This document shows positions 34,187-43,100 of a DNA stretch of 64,000 bases, one piece after another. Source of the DNA: Palleniella muris. Lineage in GTDB: Bacteria > Bacteroidota > Bacteroidia > Bacteroidales > Bacteroidaceae. Below the pieces are notes generated by a model. The model did no database searches, had not been told where the DNA came from, and saw only the letters and a program-made list of their open reading frames with translations. The translations under genes were made by a program, and so were the position numbers. Within the stretch, counting starts at the first letter, position 1. Each line of letters starts with the position of its first letter. Location: assembly GCF_004792655.1 (NCBI RefSeq), contig NZ_SRZC01000014.1, positions 1 through 64,000 of the forward strand, read 5' to 3'.

Positions 34187-35641
34187 TTATCTTGTGTATC
34201 TGCTGTAGACAACGCTTATCTCTATTGCATCAGGATTGTTCGGTCCTCCGACAAGTTTTGCTGTAGATAGCGAGGTGTCAGGCGTTACACTGCTGAGGAT
34301 TGATGTCGAATTATACGTTGTATAGTTTGCGGTTACCGGCACAAGGAGTACTTTGTCCCAATTCGGGTATTTCCTTTTGTATTCTTCCCGTGCAACAGCA
34401 TCGGCGGGAAGGCGTTTGTATATGGTTTTTACCAACTGTCCGATGTTGTTGAATGTATATCCGTTTGTTGTGCCGGAATATGAAGCCACATAGCTTTTTC
34501 TGTTGTCAGCAATCTTTCCAGACGTGAAGAATGATGTGAGTGAATCCTTTTCCAGCATTAGCAGCGTGGCTGGCTTTTGGAAAGTATACTTGTTGTCCAT
34601 GTCACTGCTGTAGCATCTCATTACCACTTTTGCTGAGTTTATGGAGTCATTCTCGTGCCCTTCGCAGATTTCTTCAACAGGAAGTGTGAGTAATGTTGCA
34701 ATGCCGGTCGGAGACTTGATGTAAGTGCAGTTGTTGTCTTTGACAAGCTCCTTTGTTGTTATTGTGTCGGTTATCACCTCTGTGACCTGCTTGACCTCGT
34801 CGGTGGCATATATAGGGAATATTTTTGTCACTTTGTTTTTTCCATACTGGAAAGTGGCACTGAGCTGTGCGGAATTGATATATGCCATACATCCGAGACC
34901 GTTATCCATTTTGATATAGAATCCCGGGCATACACGGTGAATGAAATTGTAAGAGTTCTTGAAATTATCAGGGCTCTCAAAATACTTTGTCAAGAGATAT
35001 TCACCATAGTTTGTGTATTTGTTGCCCTTGGTGTCGGTATATTCTTTGTTGAGCTCAAAATATATGAACTTGCTGTAATTGTTTGCCTGTCGTACGGAGT
35101 CGGAGTCATCACAGTTGACTATTGAGAACACTTTTGAAACTTTTATTCCGTCGTTGCGTATGTAGCCGTTCTTGATAGGGTCAAGATTTGAATAATATGT
35201 CTTTCCTTCTTCCAGTGTCTTATCCATACTCAACTCATAAAGCGTTGCTTTCATAGTCTGCAATGAGTCTCCATAGAATGCGTTACAGTTGAAAGTTATT
35301 CCGCAGGACAATGCCTTGGTGTCCACGGAGTCTTCATCATATTCGTAATCATCCTCAATGACATGGAATTGTGTCAGGAGGTTGCTCTGTATGTAAGTTC
35401 CTGTCTCAGGGTCTTTCACAATACCGAGGGCACGTGTGGAACTGCGTGCGATGATAGAGTCAACCCTTACGCTCTGTGATGTTACTCTGTAAACAGCGTC
35501 AGAGACAGACATCACATCCTCTATGTTTGTTATGGATGACCCGAGGGTTTCTGTTGTGTCATCACATGCTGTCGTCAGCAGGAGGACGGCGAGCAATGAG
35601 CCGAATGTTGCGTGAAAATGGAAAAATCCTTTTTTCTTCAT
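34187..35641 (-). CDS. DUF4270 family lipoprotein
   Basis: 484-aa envelope lipoprotein. The signal ends in a lipobox (LLTTAC, Cys26) followed by DDTTETLGSS. The order of motifs (GIVKDPETGTYIQSNLLTQF, CGITFNCNAFYGDSLQTMKATLYELS, SPDNFKNSYNFIHRVCPGFYIKMDNGLGCMAYIN, ATLLMLEKDSLTSFFTSGKIADN) matches the DUF4270 family of Bacteroidetes surface or [11 protein letters not shown] proteins. The role of the family is unknown to me. It is followed by the 42-aa gene and preceded on the same strand by the glycogen synthase gene, 107 bases away, an order often seen in this group. Confidence 0.85.
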   Translation of the reverse strand: MKKKGFFHFHATFGSLLAVLLLTTACDDTTETLGSSITNIEDVMSVSDAVYRVTSQSVRVDSIIARSSTRALGIVKDPETGTYIQSNLLTQFHVIEDDYEYDEDSVDTKALSCGITFNCNAFYGDSLQTMKATLYELSMDKTLEEGKTYYSNLDPIKNGYIRNDGIKVSKVFSIVNCDDSDSVRQANNYSKFIYFELNKEYTDTKGNKYTNYGEYLLTKYFESPDNFKNSYNFIHRVCPGFYIKMDNGLGCMAYINSAQLSATFQYGKNKVTKIFPIYATDEVKQVTEVITDTITTKELVKDNNCTYIKSPTGIATLLTLPVEEICEGHENDSINSAKVVMRCYSSDMDNKYTFQKPATLLMLEKDSLTSFFTSGKIADNRKSYVASYSGTTNGYTFNNIGQLVKTIYKRLPADAVAREEYKRKYPNWDKVLLVPVTANYTTYNSTSILSSVTPDTSLSTAKLVGGPNNPDAIEISVVYSRYTR

Positions 35642-35748
35642 TGTTTGTTTGCTAATCAGTTCTTTTTGGATTAGGTTATGCCGATAATTAGCTGTCGAAA
35701 TACCTTTATCTCTGATTCGTTTGTACTACACCTTGATGTTTTTGCAGA

Positions 35749-36549
35749 TTACAGAGTGTTGTAGAATGCCTTGTAGCTTTCAATGAAATCTTCGCCGGGA
35801 TAAGAAAGGTATGGCTTGTTCTTCTCCTGTGCATAAACTTTCAGTTCAGGCATTATGTCGGAATCAGATTCTATGATGCCATCAGAATAATCTATGGCAA
35901 GTTTCTCCAGTTCCTTAAGGTCGAAATTGTCATTGTAACTGCTGAGAGTGTCCTTGGTGATGTCTCCGAATGTCAGGCAATTCTTGAAGTTCTCACCGAT
36001 GATGCCTGTCATGTCGGACTTGTAGAGGCTTGACACTATTTTGCAGTCGCGGAAGCATGGCTCATCTCTGTATGCTTCTTTGACAAACAGTGGGACGATT
36101 GATGACATCCACCCCTGGCAGTGTATCACATCAGGAGTCCAGCGCAGTTTCTTGACGGTTTCAAGTACGCCTCGTGCAAAGAAGATGGCACGCTCTCCGT
36201 TGTCAGAGAATGTCTCGCCATTTTCGTCATGTTCGATTCCTTTGCGAGTGAAATAGTCGTCATTGTCGATGAAATACACTTGCAGTCTTGAAACCGGGAT
36301 TGATGCTACTTTGATTATCAGTGGGTGGTCTGTGTCATCGATGATGATGTTCATGCCGGAAAGTCTGATGACTTCATGCAACATGCCGCGTCGCTCGTTG
36401 ATACAGCCCCATTTGGGCATAAAGGTTCTGATTTCATAGCCGTTGCTCTGTATCTTCTCCGGAACGAGCTTTCCCATTGCAGATAATTTGTTCTCTGGGA
36501 CGTATGGGACGGTTTCTGTGTTGATGAAAAGAATTTTTTTGACTTCCAT
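35749..36549 (-). CDS. glycogen/starch synthase, N-terminal lobe only
   Basis: 266-aa protein homologous to the GT5 N-terminal (starch synthase catalytic) domain: KILFINTETVPYVPENKLSAMGKLVPEKI replaces the usual SE..PF.K.GGLGDV pattern, and TPDVIHCQGWMSSIVPLFVKEAY matches the D-x-x-H-x-H-D-W region. Full glycogen synthases are about 480 aa; the C-terminal GT-B lobe with the nucleotide-sugar site is absent, and no remnant follows. Bacteroidetes commonly carry this short form, so it is probably not a recent truncation. Catalytic activity alone is doubtful. A -7 box TAACTTTG lies at 36578-36585. Confidence 0.82.
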   Translation of the reverse strand: MEVKKILFINTETVPYVPENKLSAMGKLVPEKIQSNGYEIRTFMPKWGCINERRGMLHEVIRLSGMNIIIDDTDHPLIIKVASIPVSRLQVYFIDNDDYFTRKGIEHDENGETFSDNGERAIFFARGVLETVKKLRWTPDVIHCQGWMSSIVPLFVKEAYRDEPCFRDCKIVSSLYKSDMTGIIGENFKNCLTFGDITKDTLSSYNDNFDLKELEKLAIDYSDGIIESDSDIMPELKVYAQEKNKPYLSYPGEDFIESYKAFYNTL

Positions 36550-36577
36550 ATAGAAATTAGTGCGAAATATTTCCTCG

Positions 36578-36585
36578 CAAAGTTA
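36578..36585 (-). promoter_or_regulatory. -7 box for the glycogen-synthase-like gene
   Basis: TAACTTTG on the minus strand, about 30 bases before the ATG at 36549. No convincing -33 element is seen. Confidence 0.45.
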
Positions 36586-36687
36586 CTGAAAATTATTCAT
36601 AAATAATCATTTACATCAAATGTTTTATAATTAATTAAGTTTAGATGCGGATTAATTCAACTTTGTAAATAGAGGGGACATAAAAAA

Positions 36688-36750
36688 CAGCTTTATTATG
36701 ATTGGCAGTTGGTTGTGGGTTTGTTCAACTGTCATGTCATAATAAAGCTG
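36688..36750 (-). terminator. long hairpin downstream of the carboxylase operon
   Basis: A 24-25-base arm pair (36688-36711 with 36726-36750) begins with perfect CAGCTTTATTATGA pairing and ends in CAGTTG/CAACTG with a few mismatches between. It ends about 75 bases past the biotin carrier gene. Confidence 0.7.
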
Positions 36751-36823
36751 AATGTTGTGTTTGTGCAGTAATTGTCAAACAAAACTGCCGTATGTGTTTG
36801 TCAGGGAGATTGTTGCGCTTTGA

Positions 36824-37237
36824 TTACTCGAAAGCCACAAGTGGGGTGTTCTCCATGACAGCCTCGCCTGCTTCCACAAGGATTTGTGCCACTTTGCCAT
36901 CACGTTCTGCAACGAGATTGTTGTTCATCTTCATTGCTTCCAGAATGACGAGTGGCTGGTTTTCCTTTACTTCGTCGCCTTCTTTGACAAGAACATCAAT
37001 GATGGTTCCCGGCAGTGGGGCTTTCAGCGCATCCTGAAGGTTCGGACCTTCATGTTCGGCTTTCGGTGCCGCTTTTGGTTCCGGAGCCTTTACTACAGGG
37101 CGTGGCTTTGGTTGTGGCTTTGGCTCAAGTTCTACGTTGTATGTCTCTCCATTGACAGTGACTTCTACATTGTCACCTTCAACAGTACCGACGGCTACTT
37201 CGTATTTGTTGCCATTAATTGTATATTTAAATTCCAT
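36824..37237 (-). CDS. biotin carboxyl carrier protein of methylmalonyl-CoA decarboxylase
   Basis: 137-aa biotinyl carrier. The C-terminal biotinyl domain (about 68-137) has the biotinylation site EAMKMNNN with Lys103. A Pro/Lys-rich flexible linker (residues 40-60, EPKPQPKPRPVVKAPEPKAAP) joins it to an N-terminal strand region (FKYTINGNKYEVAVG). It carries CO2 between the carboxyltransferase MmdA and a membrane decarboxylase. It overlaps the 50-aa gene by 43 bases and is the last gene of the mce-mmdA cluster. Confidence 0.88.
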   Translation of the reverse strand: MEFKYTINGNKYEVAVGTVEGDNVEVTVNGETYNVELEPKPQPKPRPVVKAPEPKAAPKAEHEGPNLQDALKAPLPGTIIDVLVKEGDEVKENQPLVILEAMKMNNNLVAERDGKVAQILVEAGEAVMENTPLVAFE

Positions 37238-37347
37238 AATGAATTTTTCTTGTTGATAGTGAGCTTTCCGGATTCCTCGTCGTGTGACGAGTATCCGAAA
37301 GCCTCATACAGTGCCATAGCGATGGCAGCGTTCACTTCATTGTCCAT
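37195..37347 (-). CDS. 50-aa protein between mmdA and the biotin carrier
   Basis: Short protein reading MDNEVNAAIAMALYEAFGYS then HDEESGKLTINKKNSLWNLN. It starts 29 bases after the mmdA stop and ends inside the biotin carrier gene. I recall similar small proteins (E..AAI.MAL, HD.ES..LTI, .S.WN) at this same position in other Bacteroidales, where a delta/OadG-like membrane subunit would be expected; this one has no membrane segment. A role as a small subunit or assembly factor is a guess from position. The alternative is a much longer frame starting at 37581 inside mmdA, which is not protein-like. Confidence 0.65.
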   Translation of the reverse strand: MDNEVNAAIAMALYEAFGYSSHDEESGKLTINKKNSLWNLNIQLMATNTK

Positions 37348-37375
37348 ATTTGTACAGTATTCGTACTGAAAAGCA

Positions 37376-38941
37376 TTATGTTGGCATGCATCCGTGTTTC
37401 TTGCTTGGGCGTGTCTCACGTTTTGTGGCAAGCTGTGCAAGTCCGCGGCAGATGCGGAAACGTGTATTGCGTGGCTCGATGACATCGTCAATGTAGCCGT
37501 ACTTTGCAGCCTGATATGGATTCTGGAAGAGGTCTGAGTATTCCTTTTCCTTTTCTGCAATAAATGCAGCAACATCACCACCTTCTTCCTTTATCTGCTT
37601 GATGCCCTTAGCCTGAAGGACGGCAACGGCGCCGGAAGCACCCATTACGGCAATCTCTGCAGAAGGCCAAGCGAAGTTGAGGTCTGTCTTCAACTGCTTG
37701 CAACCCATTACGATATGTGAACCGCCGTAAGATTTGCGCAGAGTGACAGTAATCTTTGGCACAGAAGCCTCTCCGTAAGCGTAAAGGAGCTTTGCGCCAT
37801 GGAGGATAACTGCATTGTATTCCTGTCCTGTACCCGGAAGGAAGCCCGGAACGTCGACAAGGGAAACGATAGGAATGTTGAATGCGTCGCAGAAGCGTAC
37901 GAAGCGTGCACCCTTACGTGATGCGTTGCAGTCAAGCACGCCTGCATAGGATGAAGGCTGGTTGGCTACGATACCAACAGACTGGCCGTTGAAACGTGCG
38001 AAGCCGACAATGATGTTCTTTGCATATTTAGGCTGCACCTCGAAGAACTCGCCGTTGTCGGTGATTGCCGAGATGACCTTATACATGTCGTAAGCCTCGT
38101 TAGGATTTTCAGGAATGATTTCATTGAGGATGTCATCCATGCGGTCAATCGGGTCGTTGCACTCTACACGTGGAGCCTCTTCCATATTGTTTGAAGGAAG
38201 GTAGCTGAGGAGCTGCTTGATCATGGCGAGTGCCTCCTCCTCTGTCTTCGCTGTGAAATGTGTCACACCGGACTTTGTGGAGTGCACACTTGCGCCTCCA
38301 AGGTGCTCTGCGTCAACGTTCTCACCTGTCACGCTCTTTACGACGGCAGGACCGGTGAGGAACATGTATGACGTGTTCTCCATCATCAGTGTGAAGTCAG
38401 TGAGGGCAGGGGAGTAGACCGCACCGCCGGCACAAGGACCGAAGATGCCGGAAATCTGTGGGATAACGCCTGATGCCTCAATGTTACGCTGGAAAATCTC
38501 AGCATATCCTGCAAGAGCGTTGATGCCTTCCTGGATACGTGCACCGCCGGAGTCGTTGATGCCGATACATGGCGCCCCCATCTTCATAGCCATGTCCATG
38601 ACCTTGCAGATTTTCTGTGCCATAGTCTCAGAGAGCGAACCGCCGTTTACAGTGAAGTCCTGTGCGAAGACATAGACAAGGCGTCCGTCAATTGTTCCTG
38701 AGCCTACAACGACACCGTCGCCAAGGAACTGCTTCTTCTCCATGCCGAAGTTTGTGCAACGGTGGAGCTTGAACATATCATACTCTTCAAAAGAGCCATC
38801 GTCAAGGAGCATGTCGATACGCTCACGAGCCGTATATTTTCCGCGCTGATGCTGTTTGTCAATGGCTTTCTCGCCACCACCGAGGCGTGCTTTCTCACGC
38901 TTCTCTATCAGCGCCTTTATTTTTTCTACCTGTACTGACAT
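37376..38941 (-). CDS. mmdA: methylmalonyl-CoA decarboxylase alpha subunit / propionyl-CoA carboxylase carboxyltransferase
   Basis: 521-aa crotonase-fold carboxyltransferase that moves the carboxyl group between methylmalonyl-CoA and biotin. Motifs for the two acyl-CoA and biotin sites are visible: [19 protein letters not shown] and [20 protein letters not shown] in the N-terminal half, [13 protein letters not shown] and GGSHIVMG in the C-terminal half. With the epimerase and biotin carrier it converts succinate-derived methylmalonyl-CoA to propionyl-CoA, the propionate branch of fermentation. The end ([10 protein letters not shown]) is the family tail. Confidence 0.93.
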   Translation of the reverse strand: MSVQVEKIKALIEKREKARLGGGEKAIDKQHQRGKYTARERIDMLLDDGSFEEYDMFKLHRCTNFGMEKKQFLGDGVVVGSGTIDGRLVYVFAQDFTVNGGSLSETMAQKICKVMDMAMKMGAPCIGINDSGGARIQEGINALAGYAEIFQRNIEASGVIPQISGIFGPCAGGAVYSPALTDFTLMMENTSYMFLTGPAVVKSVTGENVDAEHLGGASVHSTKSGVTHFTAKTEEEALAMIKQLLSYLPSNNMEEAPRVECNDPIDRMDDILNEIIPENPNEAYDMYKVISAITDNGEFFEVQPKYAKNIIVGFARFNGQSVGIVANQPSSYAGVLDCNASRKGARFVRFCDAFNIPIVSLVDVPGFLPGTGQEYNAVILHGAKLLYAYGEASVPKITVTLRKSYGGSHIVMGCKQLKTDLNFAWPSAEIAVMGASGAVAVLQAKGIKQIKEEGGDVAAFIAEKEKEYSDLFQNPYQAAKYGYIDDVIEPRNTRFRICRGLAQLATKRETRPSKKHGCMPT

Positions 38942-38998
38942 TGTTGTGAATGTTTATTATAAGTAAAATAAATTAATCTCAAATTAATGTTCCATATA

Positions 38999-39049
38999 AA
39001 CAGAATATGCCGTCTCCAGGCACAAATGTCGGAAACGGCAGTTTCTGTT
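38999..39049 (-). terminator. imperfect hairpin between mce and mmdA
   Basis: AACAGA/TCTGTT and TGCCGT/ACGGCA pair around a small internal loop (38999-39017 with 39031-39049). It could attenuate transcription between mce and mmdA, which have the same direction. Confidence 0.45.
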
Positions 39050-39052
39050 ATA

Positions 39053-39457
39053 TTAGTGCTCGCAGAGTTCTGTCAGGATTCCGCAAGTTGACTTCGGATG
39101 AAGGAAAGCTATGTTAAGGTTTTCTGCGCCTTTGCGTGGAGCTTTGTCGATAAGGCGAATCTCTTTGCCGTCGCACTCGGCGAGAGCGTCTGCCACGCCG
39201 TCTTCAACGCAGAATGCAACATGGTGTACACCTTTGTTGCCTTTGTCAAGCCACTTCTGTATTGTTGATTCCGGGGATGTTGGCTCAAGAAGCTCCAGTT
39301 TGACCTCTCCGCAGCGAAGGAATGCTGTTTTTACTTTCTGGTCTTCAACTACTTCTGTAGCGTAGCATTCAAGTCCGAGAACGTCTGTGAAATAAGGAAG
39401 TGCTTCCTCAATGCTTTGGACAGCTATGCCCAAATGCTCAATGTGTGAAATCTTCAT
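39053..39457 (-). CDS. mce: methylmalonyl-CoA epimerase
   Basis: 134-aa vicinal-oxygen-chelate enzyme that interconverts (R)- and (S)-methylmalonyl-CoA. Metal-binding and catalytic motifs: ISHIEHLGIAV (metal His), VKLELLEPTSPESTIQKWLDKGNKGVHHVAF (catalytic Glu and metal His) and HPKSTCGILTELCEH (metal Glu). The ATG at 39457 (MKISHIEHLG) is used; the frame runs upstream into the tRNA gene and that part is not coding. It heads the cluster mce-mmdA-small gene-biotin carrier. Confidence 0.93.
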   Translation of the reverse strand: MKISHIEHLGIAVQSIEEALPYFTDVLGLECYATEVVEDQKVKTAFLRCGEVKLELLEPTSPESTIQKWLDKGNKGVHHVAFCVEDGVADALAECDGKEIRLIDKAPRKGAENLNIAFLHPKSTCGILTELCEH

Positions 39458-39481
39458 GTTTAGTTTAGATTTTTTGTGTTG

Positions 39482-39554
<73 letters not shown>

Positions 39555-39567
39555 CGATAAATCGTTG

Positions 39568-39575
39568 CAAAATTA
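39568..39575 (-). promoter_or_regulatory. -7 box for tRNA-Thr
   Basis: TAATTTTG on the minus strand, 13 bases upstream of the mature tRNA 5' end, a suitable distance for the start of transcription. Confidence 0.5.
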
Positions 39576-39674
39576 CTCATTTTTGCGTAAGAACGTAGTG
39601 ATTCCTGCCAATAATTAGGATTTCTTAACCCAAAATCCTTTTATTTGGCCAATCTTGCCGGAAGTGGCGGTTGC

Positions 39675-40949
39675 TTACCGCTCTTTTCTAGCGTCATCGA
39701 CTTTCAGTCGTACAAGCTCAATCTTTGTCATGGTGTTTTTGACAATCTTGAAGGAGTAGGAATCTATCTTCACGATTTCGTTGAGCTTGGGGAAATTCTG
39801 GTATTCGTGCAGAATCAGTCCGCCGATGGTCATGTATTCATCGCTTTTTGGCAGTTCCAACTGGAACATTTCATTTACTTTGTCTATCTCAAGTCGTGCC
39901 GAAAGGACATATTCATTGTCCGAGATTTTGTTCGCAATGTATTTCGCATTGTCATGCTCGTCTTCTATCTCGCCGAATATTTCTTCCACAATATCTTCAA
40001 GACATACGATGCCCGAAGTGCCGCCAAACTCATCGACGACAATGCCGATGCTCTTCTTCTCCTGCAGGAACATCTGCATCATCTTCTTTGCCGCCATTGT
40101 TTCCGGTACGAAAGGCATCTCGCGCAGGTGCTTTCTCCATTCGGAAGGGGCGCGGAACATCTCGGAAGAGTGTATGTAGCCGATGATGTGGTCGATGTCC
40201 TCATGGTAGACTATAATCTTGGATTTGCCGCTCTCTATGAATTTCTGCATCAGTTCCTCCTGTGTGCAGTCTACGTCGACAGCCGTGATTTCTGTTCTCG
40301 GGACCATGCAGTCCCTTACCTTGGTGTCGGAAAAGTCAAGCACGTTCTGGAACAGTTCCACCTCTGTCTCCAGCTGTTCCGGAGTTTCTGTATGGTCGAT
40401 TGACGATTGGACGAGGTAGTCGAGGTCTACTCTTGTGAAAACATCATCCTGCTGTCCGCTTTCAATCTTGATTCCTGCAAGGCGGAGGCAAATGCGGCTG
40501 AGCATTGTTGCAAACCGTGATATTGGCCACAATATTATGTAAAAGAACAATGCCGGGTAGGCGAAGAACTTTAGCAAGTAATTTGGGTTGCTTTTGAATA
40601 TTGTCTTTGGCAGGAATTCTCCGGTAAACAGTACTATCAGTGTTGACACAATCGTGTCAAGGAACACTCTCACTTCTGGTTCAAAATCGGCGAAAAGTGT
40701 TGTGTCAAACAGTTTTGCGAAGAGTATGCCATAGAGTACAAGTGCAATATTGTTGCCGACAAGCATTGTCGACACGAAATTGTTGGGATGCTTGTAGAAT
40801 ATTTCCAAAGGCTTGCTGGCTATGGCACCGCGTTCCTTGTCCATTTCAAGCAACATCCTGTTGGAGGACACAAATGCTATCTCCATTCCGGAAAAGAATG
40901 CAGAGCACAGCATTATAACCAGTATTGCGATGATTAAAAAAGTGTACAC
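39675..40949 (-). CDS. CNNM/CBS/CorC domain membrane protein (hemolysin family)
   Basis: 424-aa inner-membrane protein of the UPF0053/CNNM group. The N-terminal CNNM domain (about 1-175) has four hydrophobic segments (LIIAILVIMLCSAFFSGMEIAF, STMLVGNNIALVLYGILF, PALFFYIILWPISRFATML). A CBS pair follows (about 195-325, RDCMVPRTEITAVDVD, FGGTSGIVCLEDIVEEIFGEI) and then the CorC/HlyC domain. Family members are linked to divalent cation (Mg2+) transport or to gliding protein GldE in Bacteroidetes. It is the last gene of an OMP-lptC-CNNM operon. Confidence 0.87.
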   Translation of the reverse strand: MYTFLIIAILVIMLCSAFFSGMEIAFVSSNRMLLEMDKERGAIASKPLEIFYKHPNNFVSTMLVGNNIALVLYGILFAKLFDTTLFADFEPEVRVFLDTIVSTLIVLFTGEFLPKTIFKSNPNYLLKFFAYPALFFYIILWPISRFATMLSRICLRLAGIKIESGQQDDVFTRVDLDYLVQSSIDHTETPEQLETEVELFQNVLDFSDTKVRDCMVPRTEITAVDVDCTQEELMQKFIESGKSKIIVYHEDIDHIIGYIHSSEMFRAPSEWRKHLREMPFVPETMAAKKMMQMFLQEKKSIGIVVDEFGGTSGIVCLEDIVEEIFGEIEDEHDNAKYIANKISDNEYVLSARLEIDKVNEMFQLELPKSDEYMTIGGLILHEYQNFPKLNEIVKIDSYSFKIVKNTMTKIELVRLKVDDARKER

Positions 40950-41003
40950 CTTAATATATTATACTTTAGTATATGTCTTTGTTGGTTGTGTATTTGTGGC
41001 CAT

Positions 41004-41663
41004 TCAGGATTGTGGTGCGGAAGATTTCTTTGTGGGAGCAGTCTGCAAACGTTTTGGCTGCATGGTGGTGTCTGCCGGCGTTGCGCTGTTGTCTGCCGGT
41101 GCGCTCTCTTCTTCTCCCATTCCCATGTCTGCACTTTCAAACGAGCCTTTTGAGTTTGTCACCATGTATTTTGTCATGTTCTCGTTGCTGCGGAAATACG
41201 AGCCTTGCATCGTCCTTTCAGGTGTCACGACATGAGAGAACATGTGGCTGTAAAACTCGTGTGCCACTTGGTCCCAAAAGAGTTCTTCGCTGGAGAAATG
41301 CAGGCCTTCAGCAGTGCGGATGCGGACCCTTCCGCGAAGCTCCCAAAGCCGTTTCTGGTCGTAGTAATATGCCGTGTCGCATTGCACGAAAGCCTGTATG
41401 TTGAATTTCTTGTCGAACTGCTCCATGAAGAGCCCCTTTGTGAAAATCCACCGCGACGGGTTCCTTACGGTGTTCACCTCCCATTCCTCTGCCACAATCT
41501 TGTACTTCATTATGCCGGAGTCGGAGATGAGAGTGTTCACACCGTAGCTTGTCATCATGGACACGGAGTCCTTGTCATAGATGGCTGCTGCCGTGTGCTC
41601 TTTCTCGCCTTGGCAAGCCAGAACAAGAGGGAAGAGCAAAGACAGATATAATATCCTCTTCAT
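41004..41663 (-). CDS. lptC: LPS export [11 protein letters not shown] protein LptC
   Basis: 219-aa lipid-anchored LptC-type protein. The signal ends in a lipobox-like LPLVLAC (Cys17), and the core (about 35-185: SDSGIMKYKIVAEEWEVN, LFMEQFDKKFNIQAFVQCDTAYYYDQKRLWELRGRVRI, EELFWDQVAHEFYSHMFSHVVTPE) is the beta-jelly-roll that passes LPS from the LptBFG transporter toward LptA/LptD. The C-terminal 40 residues are a disordered Ser/Pro/Ala/Lys tail. It lies 40 bases after the OMP gene and 54 bases before the CNNM gene. Confidence 0.85.
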   Translation of the reverse strand: MKRILYLSLLFPLVLACQGEKEHTAAAIYDKDSVSMMTSYGVNTLISDSGIMKYKIVAEEWEVNTVRNPSRWIFTKGLFMEQFDKKFNIQAFVQCDTAYYYDQKRLWELRGRVRIRTAEGLHFSSEELFWDQVAHEFYSHMFSHVVTPERTMQGSYFRSNENMTKYMVTNSKGSFESADMGMGEEESAPADNSATPADTTMQPKRLQTAPTKKSSAPQS

Positions 41664-41703
41664 AGCCCGTTCGTGTTTGTTTCCAATATGTTCTCTGTTT
41701 GGG

Positions 41704-42984
41704 TTAGTCGAGCTTCCACTTCATGAACCAGCGTTCGTTGAACGTTATGCCAAGGTTGATGCGGAAAGTGTTCTCCTTGATGAAACCGTTGGCAGATGTG
41801 TTGCACCATTGTGCAGAAATGTTGAGTATGGAGCGGTTGTTCCAAGCGTTGGTGATAGGGAGTCCGAAGCCGATAGACGCGGAAAGCTCCTTCGGACCGT
41901 CATGTCCGTTGATTGTTGTGTAGGGTGTTGCGTAGCTCACTCCTGCGCGCACACGTACCCTGTCAAGATACTTTCGGCTCATGATGTTGTTGACAAACTC
42001 ACCGCCAAGCGTCACTTTGTGCCTGTCTTTCAGGACATTGTCGGCAAGGACGTAGCTGCCTTGCACAAGGTCAGGGAACTGTTTCTTGCCCCATTGCTGC
42101 ATGGTGTAGTCGGCACCGACTTTCAGTTTCTTGCCGTAAGAATATGTCAAACCGGCATTAATCTGTGTCGGAAGGAAGAGACCTTTGTCGATTGAATATT
42201 GCGTTGTATCCGCAATGCCCGTTGAGTTGTCGGTATGTATCTGGCTCATGTCTGCACTTCCGCCGAGATTGTGTCCCGGTGTGAACGATGCACCGACAGT
42301 CACGGCGTTCTTTTTGTCGATGTTCACCTCGTATTGCAAGCCGACATCAAGCCTGTAGCTTCTTGCCGTGCTGCTGTAATATCTGTTTGTCGTGCTGTTG
42401 CTTGTCTCGGCGAAGGTCTCAATAACGCTCTTTGACAGCGTGCCCCACACATACGCGATGTTGGCACCGATTGACAAACCCTTCAAAGGTGTCTGCCAGC
42501 CCGCTCCGACATAGAACTGCCTGATGCCGCCACTGCCATTGTATGTCGTCATAAAGTCCGGTGCGTTAGGACCGACAGACTTGCCGTTTGCGTGGTAGTT
42601 GTAGCCAACGTTGGAGTATGGCAGTATGCCGGCACTGATGCCAAGACCTTTCGCCGCACGGAATCCCATGACGGCATAGTCGAAATTTGAGTTGTAGGCG
42701 TTGCGCTTTGTGCCGTTCTCGTTGAAGTTTGTCACATGCAGTGACGCGCCGACATCAAAGATGAATGTCAGCGAATCGACGTTCGAGTAAGAAGCCGGGT
42801 TGGCGTAGTTCACTTGGTTTCCGTCGCGGAAGCCCTGTGCAACACCATTCATGCCCTTGTTAAAGCCCGTGGCTTGGTCGTTGAGTGTTCCGACACCGAA
42901 CTGGCTGTATGGTGAGTTTGTGCCGCTCTGCGCCATTGTCGCCAAAGGGGCGAGGAGCAGGAACGGAAGGAGTAGATTCTTCAT
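41704..42984 (-). CDS. outer-membrane beta-barrel protein, FadL/OmpP1-like
   Basis: 426-aa barrel with signal peptide MKNLLLPFLLLAPLATMAQ. The mature start (GTNSPYSQFGVGTLNDQATGFNKGMNGVAQGFRDG), repeated GLSIGANIAYVWG, LKVGADYTMQQWG and RVRAGVSYATPYTTING strands, and a final Phe-Asn-rich strand (NLGITFNERWFMKWKLD) resemble FadL/OmpP1-type or PorV-like barrels. The start at 42984 is set by the signal peptide. It is the first gene of the operon with lptC, suggesting an envelope-assembly role, unproven. Confidence 0.82.
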   Translation of the reverse strand: MKNLLLPFLLLAPLATMAQSGTNSPYSQFGVGTLNDQATGFNKGMNGVAQGFRDGNQVNYANPASYSNVDSLTFIFDVGASLHVTNFNENGTKRNAYNSNFDYAVMGFRAAKGLGISAGILPYSNVGYNYHANGKSVGPNAPDFMTTYNGSGGIRQFYVGAGWQTPLKGLSIGANIAYVWGTLSKSVIETFAETSNSTTNRYYSSTARSYRLDVGLQYEVNIDKKNAVTVGASFTPGHNLGGSADMSQIHTDNSTGIADTTQYSIDKGLFLPTQINAGLTYSYGKKLKVGADYTMQQWGKKQFPDLVQGSYVLADNVLKDRHKVTLGGEFVNNIMSRKYLDRVRVRAGVSYATPYTTINGHDGPKELSASIGFGLPITNAWNNRSILNISAQWCNTSANGFIKENTFRINLGITFNERWFMKWKLD

Positions 42985-43035
42985 AAATATTGTCAAATTA
43001 TCCTTTAAATTAGGATGTAAAATCAAAATTTGTTG

Positions 43036-43043
43036 CAAATTTA
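43036..43043 (-). promoter_or_regulatory. -7 box for the FadL-like operon
   Basis: TAAATTTG on the minus strand, about 50 bases before the ATG at 42984. No clear -33 element is seen. Confidence 0.45.
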
Positions 43044-43088
43044 CCATTTTTTTTGGATATAAATGCACGTTTTATAAGAAATATAAGT

Positions 43089-43096
43089 TATTTTTG
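43089..43096 (+). promoter_or_regulatory. -7 box directly before the DUF4105 gene, leaderless arrangement
   Basis: TATTTTTG ends four bases before the GTG at 43101, the same arrangement as the helicase gene at 23637. Confidence 0.5.
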
Positions 43097-43100
43097 CATC

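Noticed and set aside
37195..37581. 128-codon frame over the mmdA/biotin-carrier junction
   Set aside because: The part upstream of 37347 is antisense-like and overlaps mmdA. Only the last 50 codons look like a gene.
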